A stretch of 64,000 bases of DNA from Mycoplasmatales bacterium (GTDB taxonomy: Bacteria > Bacillota_I > Bacilli_A > Mycoplasmatales > Metamycoplasmataceae): contig JABSQT010000002.1 in assembly GCA_013215715.1 (NCBI GenBank), positions 156,133 through 220,132 of the forward strand, read 5' to 3'. The notes beneath the pieces are model-generated. The model saw only the letters and a program-made list of their open reading frames with translations. It did no database searches and was not told the DNA's origin. Below, one piece after another: positions 31,476 through 42,245 of this stretch. How positions within the stretch are numbered: position 1 is the first letter of the stretch; each line of letters begins with the position of its first letter. A program made the position numbers and the translations under genes.

Positions 31476-32464
31476 TGGCTAAATTAAATAATATTGAAGC
31501 ACTAACAAATGCTCTTGAAATTGCAATGAAAGAAGATGAAAGAATTGTTGTATTTGGAGAGGATGTTGGATTTGAAGGCGGGGTATTTCGTGCAACACAA
31601 GGATTACAAGAAAAATTTGGTTCAGAAAGAGTTTTTGATTCACCAATTTCAGAAGCGACCATTGTTGGAACAGGAGTTGGTTTAGCTATTGCTGGAATGA
31701 AACCAATTGTTGAAATGCAATTCCAAGGTTTCTCATATTCAGGATTACAACAACTATTTACGCACGCTGCAAGAATTAGAAATAGATCAAGAGGAAGATA
31801 CACTTGCCCCTTAATTGTTCGTATGCCAATGGGAGGGGGAGTTAGAGCCCTAGAACATCATTCAGAATCAATAGAAGCAATATTCGCTCATATTCCAGGT
31901 GTTAAAGTTGTTATGCCTTCAAACCCATATGATATGAAAGGTATGATGCTTGCAGCAATAAAAGAAGATGACCCTGTGGTTTTCTTGGAATCTAAAAAGA
32001 TTTATAGAGCATTCAAACAAGAAGTTCCCGACGGGATGTATGAAGTGGAATTAGGAAAAGCAAACATTATCAAAGAGGGTAGTTCAATTACTTTAGTTAC
32101 ATATGGAGCACAAGTTCATGATTCGATTAAAGCAATTGAAAATTTAATGCAAACAAATCCAGAAATTGATGTTGAATTAATCGACTTAAGAACAATTTCT
32201 CCAATAGATACTGAAACATTAATTCAATCAATTAAAAAAACTGGAAGAATGGTTATTGCACATGAAGCGGTTAAATCATTTTCAGTTTCTTCTGAAATAA
32301 TAGCTCGAATTAATGAAGAAGCATTCGAATATCTTGAAGCTCCAATAACAAGAGTTACTGGTTATGATATAACAATACCTTTAGCAACAGGTGAAAAACA
32401 CCATATGATTAACCCAGAAAAAATAGCAGCAAAAATTAAGGAAGTAGCAGCTTTTAAAGCTTAA
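31475..32464 (+). CDS. pdhB: Pyruvate dehydrogenase E1 component, beta subunit
   Basis: Forms the alpha2-beta2 E1 enzyme with PdhA. 329 aa. GEDVGFEGGVFRAT near the N-terminus and FDSPISEATIVGTGVGLA are typical E1-beta signatures. The C-terminal swivel domain contains RVTGYD. GAAGGAGG inside the end of pdhA supplies its ribosome site. 11 bases separate it from pdhC. Confidence 0.97.
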   Translation: MAKLNNIEALTNALEIAMKEDERIVVFGEDVGFEGGVFRATQGLQEKFGSERVFDSPISEATIVGTGVGLAIAGMKPIVEMQFQGFSYSGLQQLFTHAARIRNRSRGRYTCPLIVRMPMGGGVRALEHHSESIEAIFAHIPGVKVVMPSNPYDMKGMMLAAIKEDDPVVFLESKKIYRAFKQEVPDGMYEVELGKANIIKEGSSITLVTYGAQVHDSIKAIENLMQTNPEIDVELIDLRTISPIDTETLIQSIKKTGRMVIAHEAVKSFSVSSEIIARINEEAFEYLEAPITRVTGYDITIPLATGEKHHMINPEKIAAKIKEVAAFKA

Positions 32465-32475
32465 TAAGGAGAAAT

Positions 32476-33375
32476 ATGAAAAAAATATTATCAACACCAG
32501 TAGCTAGAGCTATGGCAAATAAAAAAGGTATAGATATAACTCAAGTTTTAGGAACAGGGCCGAATGGTAGAGTTTTGAAACAGGACGTTTTAAATTTTAA
32601 AAATGAAGGAAATATTAAGCAAGAGATGAAAAATGAAAAATATAATTCCTCTATTAAAAGAACAAGTATCATGGAAGATAAAAGAGTTAAACCTTCATTA
32701 ATGAGAAAAGGGATTGCAAAAGCATTAAAAAATTCATGAAATAACGTTGCTTACGTTAATTTAGTAAATGAAATTGATGCTACTGAATTATGAAATTTTA
32801 GATCTACAATTAAAGAAGATGTACTAAGTGAGACAGGTACAAAGATAACTTTCTTACCATTTGTGGTGATGGCTACAATTAAAGCATTAAAAAAATATCC
32901 AATATTTAATGCAAGATATGATTCACAAACAGAAGAACTTGTTTATCAAAAAGATATAAATATGGGAATTGCCGTTGATACTGAATCAGGTCTTATGGTT
33001 CCAGTTATTAAAAACGCAGATCAACTTTCTCTTGTAGAAATTGCACAAGAAATTGAAAGACTTGCAAATGCGTGCAAAAATGGAACAATTAAGCCTTCTG
33101 AATTAAGAGGTTCAACATACACAATTACTAATTATGGTTCTGTTGATGCATTATATGGTGTACCAGTTATAAATTATCCTAATCTTGCAATCACAGGAGT
33201 GGGAGCAATTAAAGATAAAGTTTACTTCAAAAATGGTGTTGTAACTCCAGGGAAAGTACTTTATCTAACCACAGCAGGAGATCACCAATGAGTTGATGGT
33301 GCTGATATTGGAAGATTCGCATATGATATTAGATTATCACTAGAAAAACCAGCTATGTTATTAGCTGTGTATTAA
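32476..33375 (+). CDS. pdhC: Dihydrolipoamide acetyltransferase (PDH E2) without a lipoyl domain
   Basis: E2 normally carries one or more lipoyl domains, a subunit-binding domain and the catalytic core. This 299-aa protein begins directly in the peripheral subunit-binding domain (STPVARAMANKKGIDI to GRVLKQDV, residues 6-38), followed by a flexible linker and the acyltransferase core with the catalytic HQWVDG (H-x-x-x-D-G) near residue 274. No lipoyl domain is encoded. AAGGAGAAAT fixes the start, and only 11 bases lie between pdhB and pdhC. The mobile lipoyl arm must come from PdhD. Confidence 0.93.
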
Positions 33376-33385
33376 GGAGAGAGAA

Positions 33386-35245
33386 ATGTATAAATTTAAA
33401 TTTGCAGATATTGGCGAAGGTTTACATGAAGGTATAGTTGGGGAAATTTATGTAAAAGTAGGGGATAAGGTTTCAGAAGGTGATTCTTTATTTTCGGTTG
33501 AAACAGATAAAATGACATCGGATATTCCTTCTCCTGTATCGGGTAAAGTAATACAAGTCTTAATAAAACCTAGTGAAACAGTTCATGTTGGCGATGATAC
33601 AGTTCATTTTGAAACAGAAACCAATACCAAGGAAGAGTCTATTGAAAAAGAAGAAGCTAAAGAAGAAGGCGGTGCAAGCGTTGTTGGTTCAATCAAAGTT
33701 TCAAATGATTTATTTTCATTCGATAAATTTAAAACAAATAAAGAATCTAACAATAATAAAGAACAAAATATTCCGCACATAAAAAATGATAAAAATGAAA
33801 TTCAACATGGGTATATTGGTGAAGAAGGAATATTATTCAAAGGTAAAATTGATGAAGAATTTGATGTAATTGTTATTGGCTCTGGCCCAGGTGGTTATTT
33901 AGCAGCTGAAGAGGTTGCTAAAAATGGCAAATCAACTCTTATTATTGAAAAAGAATTCTGAGGAGGGGTATGTTTAAATGTTGGATGTATACCAACAAAA
34001 ACATTAATTAAATCCATAGAAGTTTATGACTATGCAATGCAATTAGAAAAGTTTGGGATAAAAGGTAATATCCATGATTTAAAACCTGATTGAGTTGCCA
34101 TGCAAAGAAGAAAAATGGAAGTTGTTAAAAAACTAACGGATGGAGTTAAGTACTTAATGAAATCCAATAATGCAATGACATTAATGGGTGAAGCTAAAAT
34201 GATTGGTGCTCATGAAATAGAAGTTAATGGGAAGAGATATAGAGGTAAAAATATAATTATTGCTTCAGGTTCAACTGCTAATCGTTTACCTCTTGAAGGA
34301 TTTGAAGATGGTTATAAAAAAGGTGAAGTTCTTACATCAAAAGAAGCAATTAATTTAGAAAAACTACCAAAAACAATGACAATTATTGGAGGAGGAGTTA
34401 TAGGTGCAGAATTCGCCCAAGTATTTTCTACCGCTGGTGCTAAAGTTACCATTCTTCAGAATTTAGATAAAATATTATTCCCTCTTGATGAGGATATAAT
34501 TAAAGAAATTACAAAAGATTTTAAAAAATCAGGGATTAAAATTATAACTTCTGCAAATGTCAAAAAATACACAAACAAAACCATCATTTATGAGAAAGAT
34601 GGAAAAGATCACGAACTAAAATCAGACATTGTTTTACAATCAGTTGGAAGAAAACCACTATTAGTTCCTGGACTTATTGAAGCAGGTATAAAAGTTGGAA
34701 AACGTAATAATGTTCTTGTAGATCACAAAAATAGAACAAATGTAAAAGGTGTTTATGCAATTGGTGATGTAACAGGTCAAGTTATGCTTGCTCATGTTGC
34801 ATATAAACATGCAATTGTAGCTGCAAATCATATTAATGGAAAACCAACTTCTCCAATAAATTCAAGAACAACTCCTTCATGTATTTATACACATCCGGAA
34901 GTTGCAGCTGTGGGTTTAACTGAAAGAGAAGCAAAAGAACAAAACTTAGATTTTATTATCGTTAAAGGTTCAATGACTACAATTGGTAAAGCCCTTGCAG
35001 ATGGTGATGAAAGAGGTTTTATAAAACTTATTATTGATAAAGAGTTTGGTGAAGTTATTGGTGCTCATTTAGTTGGTAAACATTCAACTGATATGATTAC
35101 AGAAATAACTCTAGCTATTGATTCTGAAATGACTGTATATGAAATTGCTAATACAATACATCCTCATCCAACTGTTTCCGAGATTATTTGAGAAGCAGCT
35201 AGAAAAGCTGTATTAGCTTTAGAAAAAGTAAATAAACATAATTAA
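33386..35245 (+). CDS. pdhD: Dihydrolipoamide dehydrogenase (PDH E3) with an N-terminal lipoyl domain
   Basis: This FAD disulfide reductase re-oxidises dihydrolipoamide. 619 aa in two parts. Residues 1-78 are a lipoyl domain with the modified lysine in ETDKMTSD (Lys 43), followed by an acidic/Asn-rich linker to about residue 155. The E3 enzyme follows: FAD fold GSGPGGYLAAEE, redox disulfide GGVCLNVGCIPTK, NAD fold GGGVIGAEFAQV, and the catalytic HPHPTVSE at the C-terminus. SD AAGGAGAGAG, 10 bases after pdhC. Its lipoyl domain is the only one in the operon. Confidence 0.96.
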
Positions 35246-35263
35246 TATAATCTTAATATTTGG

Positions 35264-35292
35264 AAACTACAATTAGTAGTTTTTATTTTTTG
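35264..35292 (+). terminator. pdh operon terminator
   Basis: AAACTAC-AATTA-GTAGTTT hairpin (35264-35282) followed by TTATTTTTT. Confidence 0.75.
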
Positions 35293-35407
35293 ACTTATTA
35301 CATAAATATTGTGTTCCAAATTATAAAAGAATACCCCCCATATGATAAACTATAAAAAAGAAACAATATTGTTTTTAACATACAAAAGATACATCAGGAG
35401 TGGAGAA

Positions 35408-36921
35408 ATGCAAAAGAAAAAACTATTTTTATCAACTGGAGTTATTTTTTGCATAACTATACCAACAACATTAGCATTAACTACATTTTCAAATTCTATA
35501 ACCATTGATAAACTTAAGAAAAACTCTTATAAAGAAATTTATTCTAACTCTTCGAGTTATATATCTTACTCTAATAATTTAAATTCTTGAGGTGATACTT
35601 TAGCTAAATTCAAAGGAATTATAGATGAGACAAATAAAAATATAAAAAATTACGAAAATGCCATCACTATTTCTAAAGGAATGACACCCACTAAAAGATA
35701 TAAATTTCTAAAGAATGCAAAAACTAAAGTATTCTCATCGAAAGAAGAGATAATAAAACTTAAAGGAGAAATAGAGCATCAGAAATACAAATTAAAGAAA
35801 AACAAAGAAGATCTCATACAACAAGAAATTAATAAGCAACAAGAAAAAAATAAAGAAAATATCAAGTCATTAACTAAAAATTTAAGAATAATTAATCAAG
35901 GCAATATAAAGAATTCCACAATTATCAAAGAAATAACTAATTTGGAGGAAGCCAAACTTCAACTTTGAAAATTAGAAGAGTATGTAAATATTATTTTACC
36001 AGAGACTAAAAACGGAACAACGATAGATGAAGTGGTTTTAACCAATGGAACAAATGGTAATATAAACGTAAAATTAAAACTTTTTACAAAATATGCAACA
36101 AATCCCATAGAAGAAATACACTTTATAATAAAAGGCCAAACAGATTTAGAAGCTTCTAAAAGTTCAAAATTAGAAAAATTAGAAACCAGACAAGAAAAAG
36201 CAGAAAGATTAACAAAAGAATATAATGATCAAGTAGATATATACCTTAAAGTTAAAAAAGATTATGAGAACAATACTGATGAATCTCAAAATAAGAAATT
36301 AAATACCATACTTAAAAGAGAAAGGGATAAATTAAATAAACTTAGAAAAGAAAAGAATATCGCCAAGGCAGAATTAAGAAAAACTATTTTTTACCCCTTA
36401 GTTGAATCTTTATTAGATTCCGCTTGAATTGTGGACCAAAAACAAAGAACAACTTTAGAAATTGCCAACACTATAAATTCATTAAATAGTATTGATAAAA
36501 AGATAGACAAAATGCAAGAAGTATTTGGAGTCCGTTTCTTCAAAAAAATAAATCATTTAATTTAAACAAAATAACAATAATACCTAATGTTGATGGAACC
36601 CTTAAAATTGAGTTACAAACTTCGATGGATTATATAAAAAAATATAATAAGACATGAACAAAAACAATTAGAGGAAAATCAAACCTTGAACTAGAATTAG
36701 AGAAAATAGAAGAAACATTTAATAAAACTAAACTTAAAATACAAAAAATTTTAAATACAACAAATAATATTAAATTAGAAAAACAAAAAAGTAAAATAGA
36801 TGCAACCAATAATACAAACAAATTAAATTTAGGTTTGATATTAGGTATTTCAATTTCATCAATTATCGTTATTGTAGCTATTTTTATAGGCTTATGACTT
36901 AAAAAACGTAAAAAGCAATAA
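35408..36921 (+). pseudogene. Membrane-anchored coiled-coil surface protein, split by a frameshift in an A7 tract
   Basis: The first frame (35408-36565, 385 aa) has a signal peptide, long Lys/Glu-rich coiled coils and a domain around residues 205-240 (VVLTNGTNGNINVKLKLF). It stops soon after the run of seven A at 36542-36548. One extra A would continue it as FFKKNKSFNLNKITII into a second frame that runs to TAA at 36919-36921. That frame has a second copy of the domain (IIPNVDGTLKIELQ), another coiled coil and a C-terminal membrane helix with tail KKRKKQ. The full product would be about 504 aa. It may be a pseudogene, a phase-variable gene, a slippage-rescued gene or a sequencing error. Start chosen from GGAGTGGAGAA before ATG 35408. 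Function unknown. Confidence 0.75.
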
Positions 36922-36922
36922 T

Positions 36923-36948
36923 AAAAACCACATAAGTGATTTTTTTAT
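36923..36948. terminator. Bidirectional terminator between convergent genes
   Basis: AAACCAC-ATAA-GTGATTT hairpin (36925-36942) with T runs on the plus side and TTTATTATT on the minus side. Confidence 0.6.
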
Positions 36949-37700
36949 ATATCAATTGAATTAAAGATCGTATTAATTTCTTCCTCTCTTTCATAAACAA
37001 TAGAGTGACCAGTATTTTTTAAAATGATCTTTCTAAATTTAAATGTTTTACATGTTTGATCTGAACTTTCTTTGGTAACAAATTTATCTATATCACCTTG
37101 TATTAAAATAGTTTCCTTTTGATTTGATAAATACTTATCCATCAAAGTTTCTTTTAAATATTTCTCATTTGTTATTTGTTCAAAAACAACTTTTTGAAAT
37201 ATATCCATCTTTGGTAATGTATTTTTAAAGAAAGTCCCGGCTGTATTTATAATATTTTGAAAATACAAATCTTTTTGATGGTTTCCGACTAATGATTCCA
37301 TTGAATTTAGGGCATCTTGAGTATTCTCTGGTAATAATCATGATTCTATACCCTGATTATATGCAAATGGATTTAAAGGAGCTAATAATATTACTTTTGA
37401 AACTAATGGATGGTTAGCTATATTCATTGCAACTGCTCCACCCAATGAGTGTCCCACTAAAATAACGGGTTCATTTAATAAGTTCAATTTATTAATGGCA
37501 AATTGGGAATAACTTTCAATAGTAATCAATTCTTTTCCAACTGGTTCTTTGCCACATCCAGGAAAATCAAATGATAATATATCATAATTTCTTTCTAACC
37601 TTAATAAAGGACTTATAAAATTACCATTACTATTGAAACCATGTAAAAACACAATCTTCTTCTTTTTATTATTTTCATAAACTTTAAAAAATTCTTTCAT
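36945..37700 (-). CDS. Alpha/beta hydrolase
   Basis: 251 aa. Oxyanion-hole region LHGFNSNGN (about residues 19-27), nucleophile elbow GHSLGG (Ser near residue 86), a late acidic residue in the IQGDIDKF segment and the catalytic His in KNTGHSIVYE. This is a complete Ser-Asp-His triad, so it is an active esterase, lipase or peptidase-like enzyme of unknown substrate. No signal peptide, so cytosolic. TAAAAT (37707-37712) lies six bases before the ATG with no Shine-Dalgarno. Confidence 0.85.
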
Positions 37701-37706
37701 AAGTTA

Positions 37707-37712
37707 ATTTTA
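37707..37712 (-). promoter_or_regulatory. -10 box of the hydrolase gene, leaderless spacing
   Basis: TAAAAT exactly six bases before ATG 37700. Confidence 0.5.
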
Positions 37713-37734
37713 ACATTTATCAATATACATAAAT

Positions 37735-37764
37735 AAAAACAAAGGCATTATTTCCTTTGTTTTA
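37735..37764 (-). terminator. Terminator of ffh and its coupled membrane gene
   Basis: AAACAAAGG/CCTTTGTTT hairpin spanning the stop codon (37748-37750), followed by TTATTTA on the minus strand. Confidence 0.65.
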
Positions 37765-38590
37765 TATTTTTTATTATTTTATTTAATTTTGATTTCGGGT
37801 TTGATATTGCAAAGAATAAGAAACCAAATACAATAAATAAAATTGTAATTGCTGCACAAGCGCCCAATGTTATTCAAAGAGGAACACCTGCAAAGTTTAA
37901 GAAGAAGTAAACTGCAACTCCCGCAGAATGGACAATAGGACCTCCATCTTTTACTAATATATATTCACCTGTTGCTTTATTTATAATTACCTGTGAATAA
38001 TGTGATTCTGTTTTAGTTACAAAATAAATAACGATAGCCATTATCAATCAAGCTATTGGGTAAATTAATACCAAAGGAATTTTTTTCATGCTTAAAACAA
38101 CACCTTCTTCATTTTCTTGAAGTTTATCTTTATGGAAAGCAACCAACATTAATATAGGTGTTATTAAATGAACCATAAATGTAACAATTATTTTAAATGT
38201 TCCAGCTACCCCACCATGAGTTCAAATTGTTGAAAATGGTGCAAGTATTGTTCAATAAGTAATCATTGTAATAGTTATATTAAGTGTAGTGATTAATTGG
38301 AACATTTTATGATGTTTATTTTCTTTTGGTTTTATAACCCCAAATGCTCTTAGATAGAGATAAATCATAACTAAGAAATTTGATTGAAATGTAAAGTAAA
38401 AAACAGTAATTCAATTAACATGTTCTATTGGGTATTTAGCATGTTTTAAATCAACATTACCCTTGTTGTGAAATGTAACCGTTCAATTAAGTGCAGTTGT
38501 TGAATCCGAAATAATCATAAGTATAATAAAAATCGTTGATATAATTGCACCAATTAAAAAGTATTTATTCTCTCTCAGAATTTGTTTCAT
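37748..38590 (-). CDS. Polytopic membrane protein coupled to ffh, paralogue of 28280-29119
   Basis: 280 aa with about seven hydrophobic helices. It shares FYFT-x-QSN, Y-W-T-I-L-A-P and H-L-I-T-P-I-L motifs with the 28280-29119 protein. A positively charged C-terminus follows the last helix. The start overlaps the ffh stop as TAATG at 38590, so it is cotranslated with the SRP GTPase. A role in membrane protein biogenesis is possible but only suggested by context. No domain of known function recognised. Confidence 0.75.
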
Positions 38591-39939
38591 TACATACCCC
38601 CCATTCCACGCATCATGCTTGGATTAAATGAACCATCTTTCATAGCTTTGGCCATTTGTTTCATTTGTTTTGCCATTCTTTCAAATTCATTGACTAATGA
38701 ATTGTACTCTTGGACAGTTCTACCTGAACCCGCAACAATTCTTTGTTTACGTTTGGCGTTTTTAAGCAATTTAGGATTTTTTCTTTCTTGCTTAGTCATT
38801 GATGAAATAAGTATTTCAAACAACCTTTGCTTTTTATCTGCTGCATCAATTTTATCTTTTGAAATATTTTGAGCACCAGGAATCATTTTAAGAATACTTC
38901 CTAATTTACCCAACTTTTTCATTTGTTGTAATTGTTCTAACAAATCATCAAGATCAAAATGTCCATTTGCCATTCTATTTGCCATTCTTGTTGATTTATC
39001 TTCATCCATAACATCTTGTGCTTTTTCAATTAATGAAAGAACATCTCCCATACCAAGAATTCTTTCAGCCATTCTATCTGGATGGAATTGATCAAGACCA
39101 GACATTTTTTCCGATGTACCAATAAATACAATTGGAAGACTTAGTATTTTCGCAATTGAGAGTGCAGCACCACCACGAGCATCTGAATCAAGTTTTGTAA
39201 TTATTGAACCCGTTAAAGAGAGTGTTTCATGGAAAGTGGTTGCAACATTAATGATATCTTGCCCTGATAAAGCATCTGCAACATAAAAGATTTCTTGAGG
39301 TTTTGCAATTTTCTTGATATCAACCAATTCATTCATTAATGCTTCATCAATTGATAAACGACCTGCAGTATCTATAATAATAAGATCATGCTCATTTTCC
39401 TTTGCATATTCCATAGCTTCTTTAACTATATCTTGAGGTTTTACACTTGTTCCTTTTTCAAAAACAGTGACACCCAATTGTTTACCTAATGTTTTTAATT
39501 GTTGAACAGCAGCAGGACGATAAACATCTCCCGCAACAAGTAAAGGATTTTTTGATGTTTTTTTCTTCTTAAAATAATTAACAAGTTTACCTGTTGTAGT
39601 AGTTTTACCAGAACCTTGAAGCCCTACCATCATAATGATAGGTAAAGCACCTTTTAGTTTCACTTCTTTGGCAGTTCCACCAAGAATATTAGTTAATTCA
39701 TCTTTAACTATTTTAACAACATTTTGCCCAGGATTTAATTGTGCTAATACTGTTTCAGATAATGCTTTCTTTTTTACTGATTTAATAAATTGTTTAACCA
39801 CCAATAAGTTAACATCAGCTTCCAAAAGTGCCATTTTTATTTCTCTTGTAACTTCTAAAATATCCTCCTCTTTTAGTGAAGTTTTAGCTTGCATTTTCTT
39901 CATTGATTTTTGTAATCGATTTCCTAAAATATTTAACAT
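38590..39939 (-). CDS. ffh: Signal recognition particle GTPase Ffh (SRP54)
   Basis: Delivers ribosomes with nascent membrane proteins to FtsY and SecYEG. 449 aa: N domain, then G domain with GLQGSGKTTT (about residues 104-113), DTAGR, TKLDSDARGG, and a C-terminal methionine-rich M domain (GSGRTVQEYNSLV; ending MMRGMGGM). No TGA codon is used. TATAAT (39946-39951) lies six bases before the ATG with no Shine-Dalgarno. Confidence 0.97.
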   Translation of the reverse strand: MLNILGNRLQKSMKKMQAKTSLKEEDILEVTREIKMALLEADVNLLVVKQFIKSVKKKALSETVLAQLNPGQNVVKIVKDELTNILGGTAKEVKLKGALPIIMMVGLQGSGKTTTTGKLVNYFKKKKTSKNPLLVAGDVYRPAAVQQLKTLGKQLGVTVFEKGTSVKPQDIVKEAMEYAKENEHDLIIIDTAGRLSIDEALMNELVDIKKIAKPQEIFYVADALSGQDIINVATTFHETLSLTGSIITKLDSDARGGAALSIAKILSLPIVFIGTSEKMSGLDQFHPDRMAERILGMGDVLSLIEKAQDVMDEDKSTRMANRMANGHFDLDDLLEQLQQMKKLGKLGSILKMIPGAQNISKDKIDAADKKQRLFEILISSMTKQERKNPKLLKNAKRKQRIVAGSGRTVQEYNSLVNEFERMAKQMKQMAKAMKDGSFNPSMMRGMGGM

Positions 39940-39945
39940 ACCTAA

Positions 39946-39951
39946 ATTATA
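39946..39951 (-). promoter_or_regulatory. -10 box of ffh, leaderless spacing
   Basis: TATAAT exactly six bases before ATG 39939. Confidence 0.6.
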
Positions 39952-40025
39952 AAGAAAAAAGTAAATTAAAGCATAATTTAGGTGTTTTTTTAATTATTTT
40001 GAATTTTTAATTAGTGTCTAAATTA

Positions 40026-40050
40026 AAAAAATAAAGGTGCTCTCGCGCCC
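40026..40050 (-). terminator. Terminator of the TraX-like gene
   Basis: GGCGC/GCACC hairpin (about 40036-40049) followed by TTTATTTTTTT on the minus strand. Confidence 0.65.
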
Positions 40051-40871
40051 TAAATCATTGAAATTAATATTGTAATTCCCAATGTCAATGGATAAGTGAA
40101 ATAAAAGAAGTATTGAATGCCAATTTTCAATTTTTTATTATTAATTGGAAAACGAAACTCTGTAAAGAACAATATGAGAATAATATCAATCAAAGCTCAT
40201 AATTGAACATTGGATAATGCATCAGTACTGTGCATTACATATTGGTTAATTAATGTTATGATAATTAATCAAATAACTGAAGCTATATTCATCAACATTC
40301 CTTTATATTCACCCTTATAAATAAACTGAATAATTTCTCTAGTCATTCAAAATCCAACTATTAATAAAAAACCATATAATCCATAATCAATTTCGATTTT
40401 TTGGAAACCTGCTTTTGGCGTTGCAATAAATAATTCATTATTTTGAATAAAATACAACATTCAAAAAATCATTATGAAATATAAAATTGAAATTCATTTA
40501 TTTTTCTTATAAATAACTATAAATCCTGCACCTAATGTTAAATTACAAAATATATTCATATAAAAAGGTGAAATGTCAGGATTTTCTTGTGTAAATAAAA
40601 ATCAAGTGATTGGTATTTGAATACAAATAAACATCAAGAATAATTTTAGGAAATACGAACCAGGATTACGTGTTTTTGTAAATCCAAAGGCAATTAGAAA
40701 TGTGAATATGGGTAATGCTATTCTCCCTATAATTCTTAAATCTTGATTATCAGGAAAAAGAATAACTCCAACATGATCAATAATCATAGAAATCAAAGCA
40801 ATTACTTTAAATGTCATGGAATTAAAAATTCTTTCCTGGAGTTTTTTAACGTTGGCGTATTGTATGTTCAT
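40050..40871 (-). CDS. TraX-family-like membrane protein
   Basis: 273 aa with about eight hydrophobic helices. The N-terminal pattern FKVIALISMIIDHVG, then LRIIGRIALPIFTFLIAFGF, is the TraX family signature (IDHxG and the GRxAxPxFxFL helix). Plasmid TraX acetylates pilin, and chromosomal homologues are probably membrane acyltransferases. The conserved Asp-His pair is present. Trp is TGA in later helices. The function in a pilus-free Mollicute is unknown; surface glycan or lipid acylation is possible. Confidence 0.8.
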
Positions 40872-41039
40872 ATATTTAAATAATAACCCATTTTTTATAT
40901 TTCAAATCCGAAATAATAATATAGATGGATTATAAATTGGGTAATATATAATATTATTTATTTCTAATTTCATCTCTAAGATAAATGTAGGATTTGAAAT
41001 TTTATAAATTATTTTCATATATTTTAATAAGTTTTAAAA

Positions 41040-41080
41040 AAGAAAAAAGCCACCATTATTTATAATTGGGGCTTTTTAAT
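41040..41080 (-). terminator. Terminator of exported paralogue A
   Basis: AAAAAGCC/GGCTTTTT outer stem with inner CCA...TGG pairing (about 41044-41077), then TT on the minus strand. Confidence 0.55.
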
Positions 41081-41117
41081 TTATTTTTAATTTATTTTTA
41101 ATTTATAAAATGTAATA

Positions 41118-42074
41118 TTACATTTTTTTCAGTCTTCTCATTAGTGATGAATTTACCACGGCATCAAAATATGGGTATCCTTTTGGCGCAAAAGGTACAG
41201 CTCATTCAGTTGATTTAATAATTGATTTAACTTTATCAGTTGATGCAAATAAATGTTTCATGTAATTAAAGGTTCCTGTTCCTATATTCATGTATCAATG
41301 TCCATTAGACTTTTGATCACTATATTCATCTTTCGCACCATTAAGTGCATGATGTAATAAATCAGTATGTGCACCAATATAACCAGCAGCAACTGTTGCT
41401 GCTGTACCTCATGCTGCTGAAATACCAAAGGTAAATGGAGCAGATGCAAAGAAACCTGCTGCAGCAGCGGTACAACCAGCGGCTAAAAGAGCACCTTCAT
41501 CGAATGCATCTTTAGTTACAGATATAAAATCACGAACTTGTTCTTTAGAAAATAATTTATCTCCATATGGATTAACTAAAGTTTTATCATTTGTTTGAGA
41601 TATTTCATTTCTCATTTGTATATTTTGTTTTCTAATTTGTACATTTAATATATTAAAGATTTCATCATATTTAGATTGATCTACACCTTTATTTTGCTTT
41701 AAGAAACCTTTTATTGCTTCTAATGATGAAAGATTCCCATGTCCTTTACGGTAATCTAAGAATTTTTCTGTATATTTTTTTACTTCTTTAATTTGTTTTG
41801 CAGTTAAAGTTACATTATTCAATTTTGCATTAGCATCAATTATTGAGTAAGCAGTAGCTTTTACATCACCATTAAATTCAGTTTTTAGGTTTTCAGTTTT
41901 TATATCATTACTTACTTTTTTATTGTTTAATCCTGCTAATTTTTGACTATTCATTTGTTTTTCGCTTGAATTATCAAGTGTTGAGGCAACTGTAACACCT
42001 GTAATTAATGCTGCGGCTGAAGTTGCTAAAATTCCAATTTGTACAACTTTTTTACTATTTAAACTTTTTTTCAT
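41118..42074 (-). CDS. Exported protein with Ala/Gly-rich helical hairpin, paralogue A
   Basis: No known family recognised. 318 aa. The N-terminal 35 residues are a signal or anchor (KKVVQIGILATSAAALITGV, no Cys). Residues about 65-195 are charged helices. A very Ala/Gly-rich hydrophobic hairpin (about 198-245; AAGCTAAAAGFFASAPFTFG, then AATVAAGYIGAH) follows, then a Trp/Phe-containing tail with WAVPFAPKGYPYFDAVV. Paralogue B has the same plan. The hairpin resembles membrane-inserting segments of bacteriocins or holins, but that is only a structural analogy. SD AAGGAGCAA precedes ATG 42074. Confidence 0.8.
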
Positions 42075-42245
42075 ATTTGCTCCTTTAAATTCAATTAATT
42101 AATAATTACTTCATATTCAGGATACTTAGGTTTTCTATTATATTTAAAGATTTATTGTATAGGTATCGTATAAAAATTTATTTGCGATATGAAGTTTATG
42201 CTGCTATACCACCACTTTTTCACCTCCAATCCACACATAAAAATT
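42075..42245 (-). promoter_or_regulatory. Leader of paralogue A with a 3-codon mini-ORF
   Basis: TATAAT near 42240-42245 starts a leader of about 165 bases. GGAGGTG (42221-42227) precedes GTG GTG GTA TAG (42204-42215), a complete three-codon ORF. A 9-bp inverted repeat (ACTTCATAT/ATATGAAGT, about 42100-42196) encloses the middle of the leader. The paralogue B leader has the same elements in the same order. Confidence 0.5.

Noticed and set aside
30372..35245. Apparent multiple truncated genes in pdhA, pdhC and pdhD (and in cysS, ribF, typA and others)
   Set aside because: Breaks are TGA codons at conserved Trp positions; with TGA as Trp the genes are intact.
40872..41039. Inverted TTTCAAATCC/GGATTTGAAA pair upstream of the TraX-like gene as a riboswitch
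   Set aside because: Arms are about 90 bases apart in AT-rich sequence and no known aptamer core is present.
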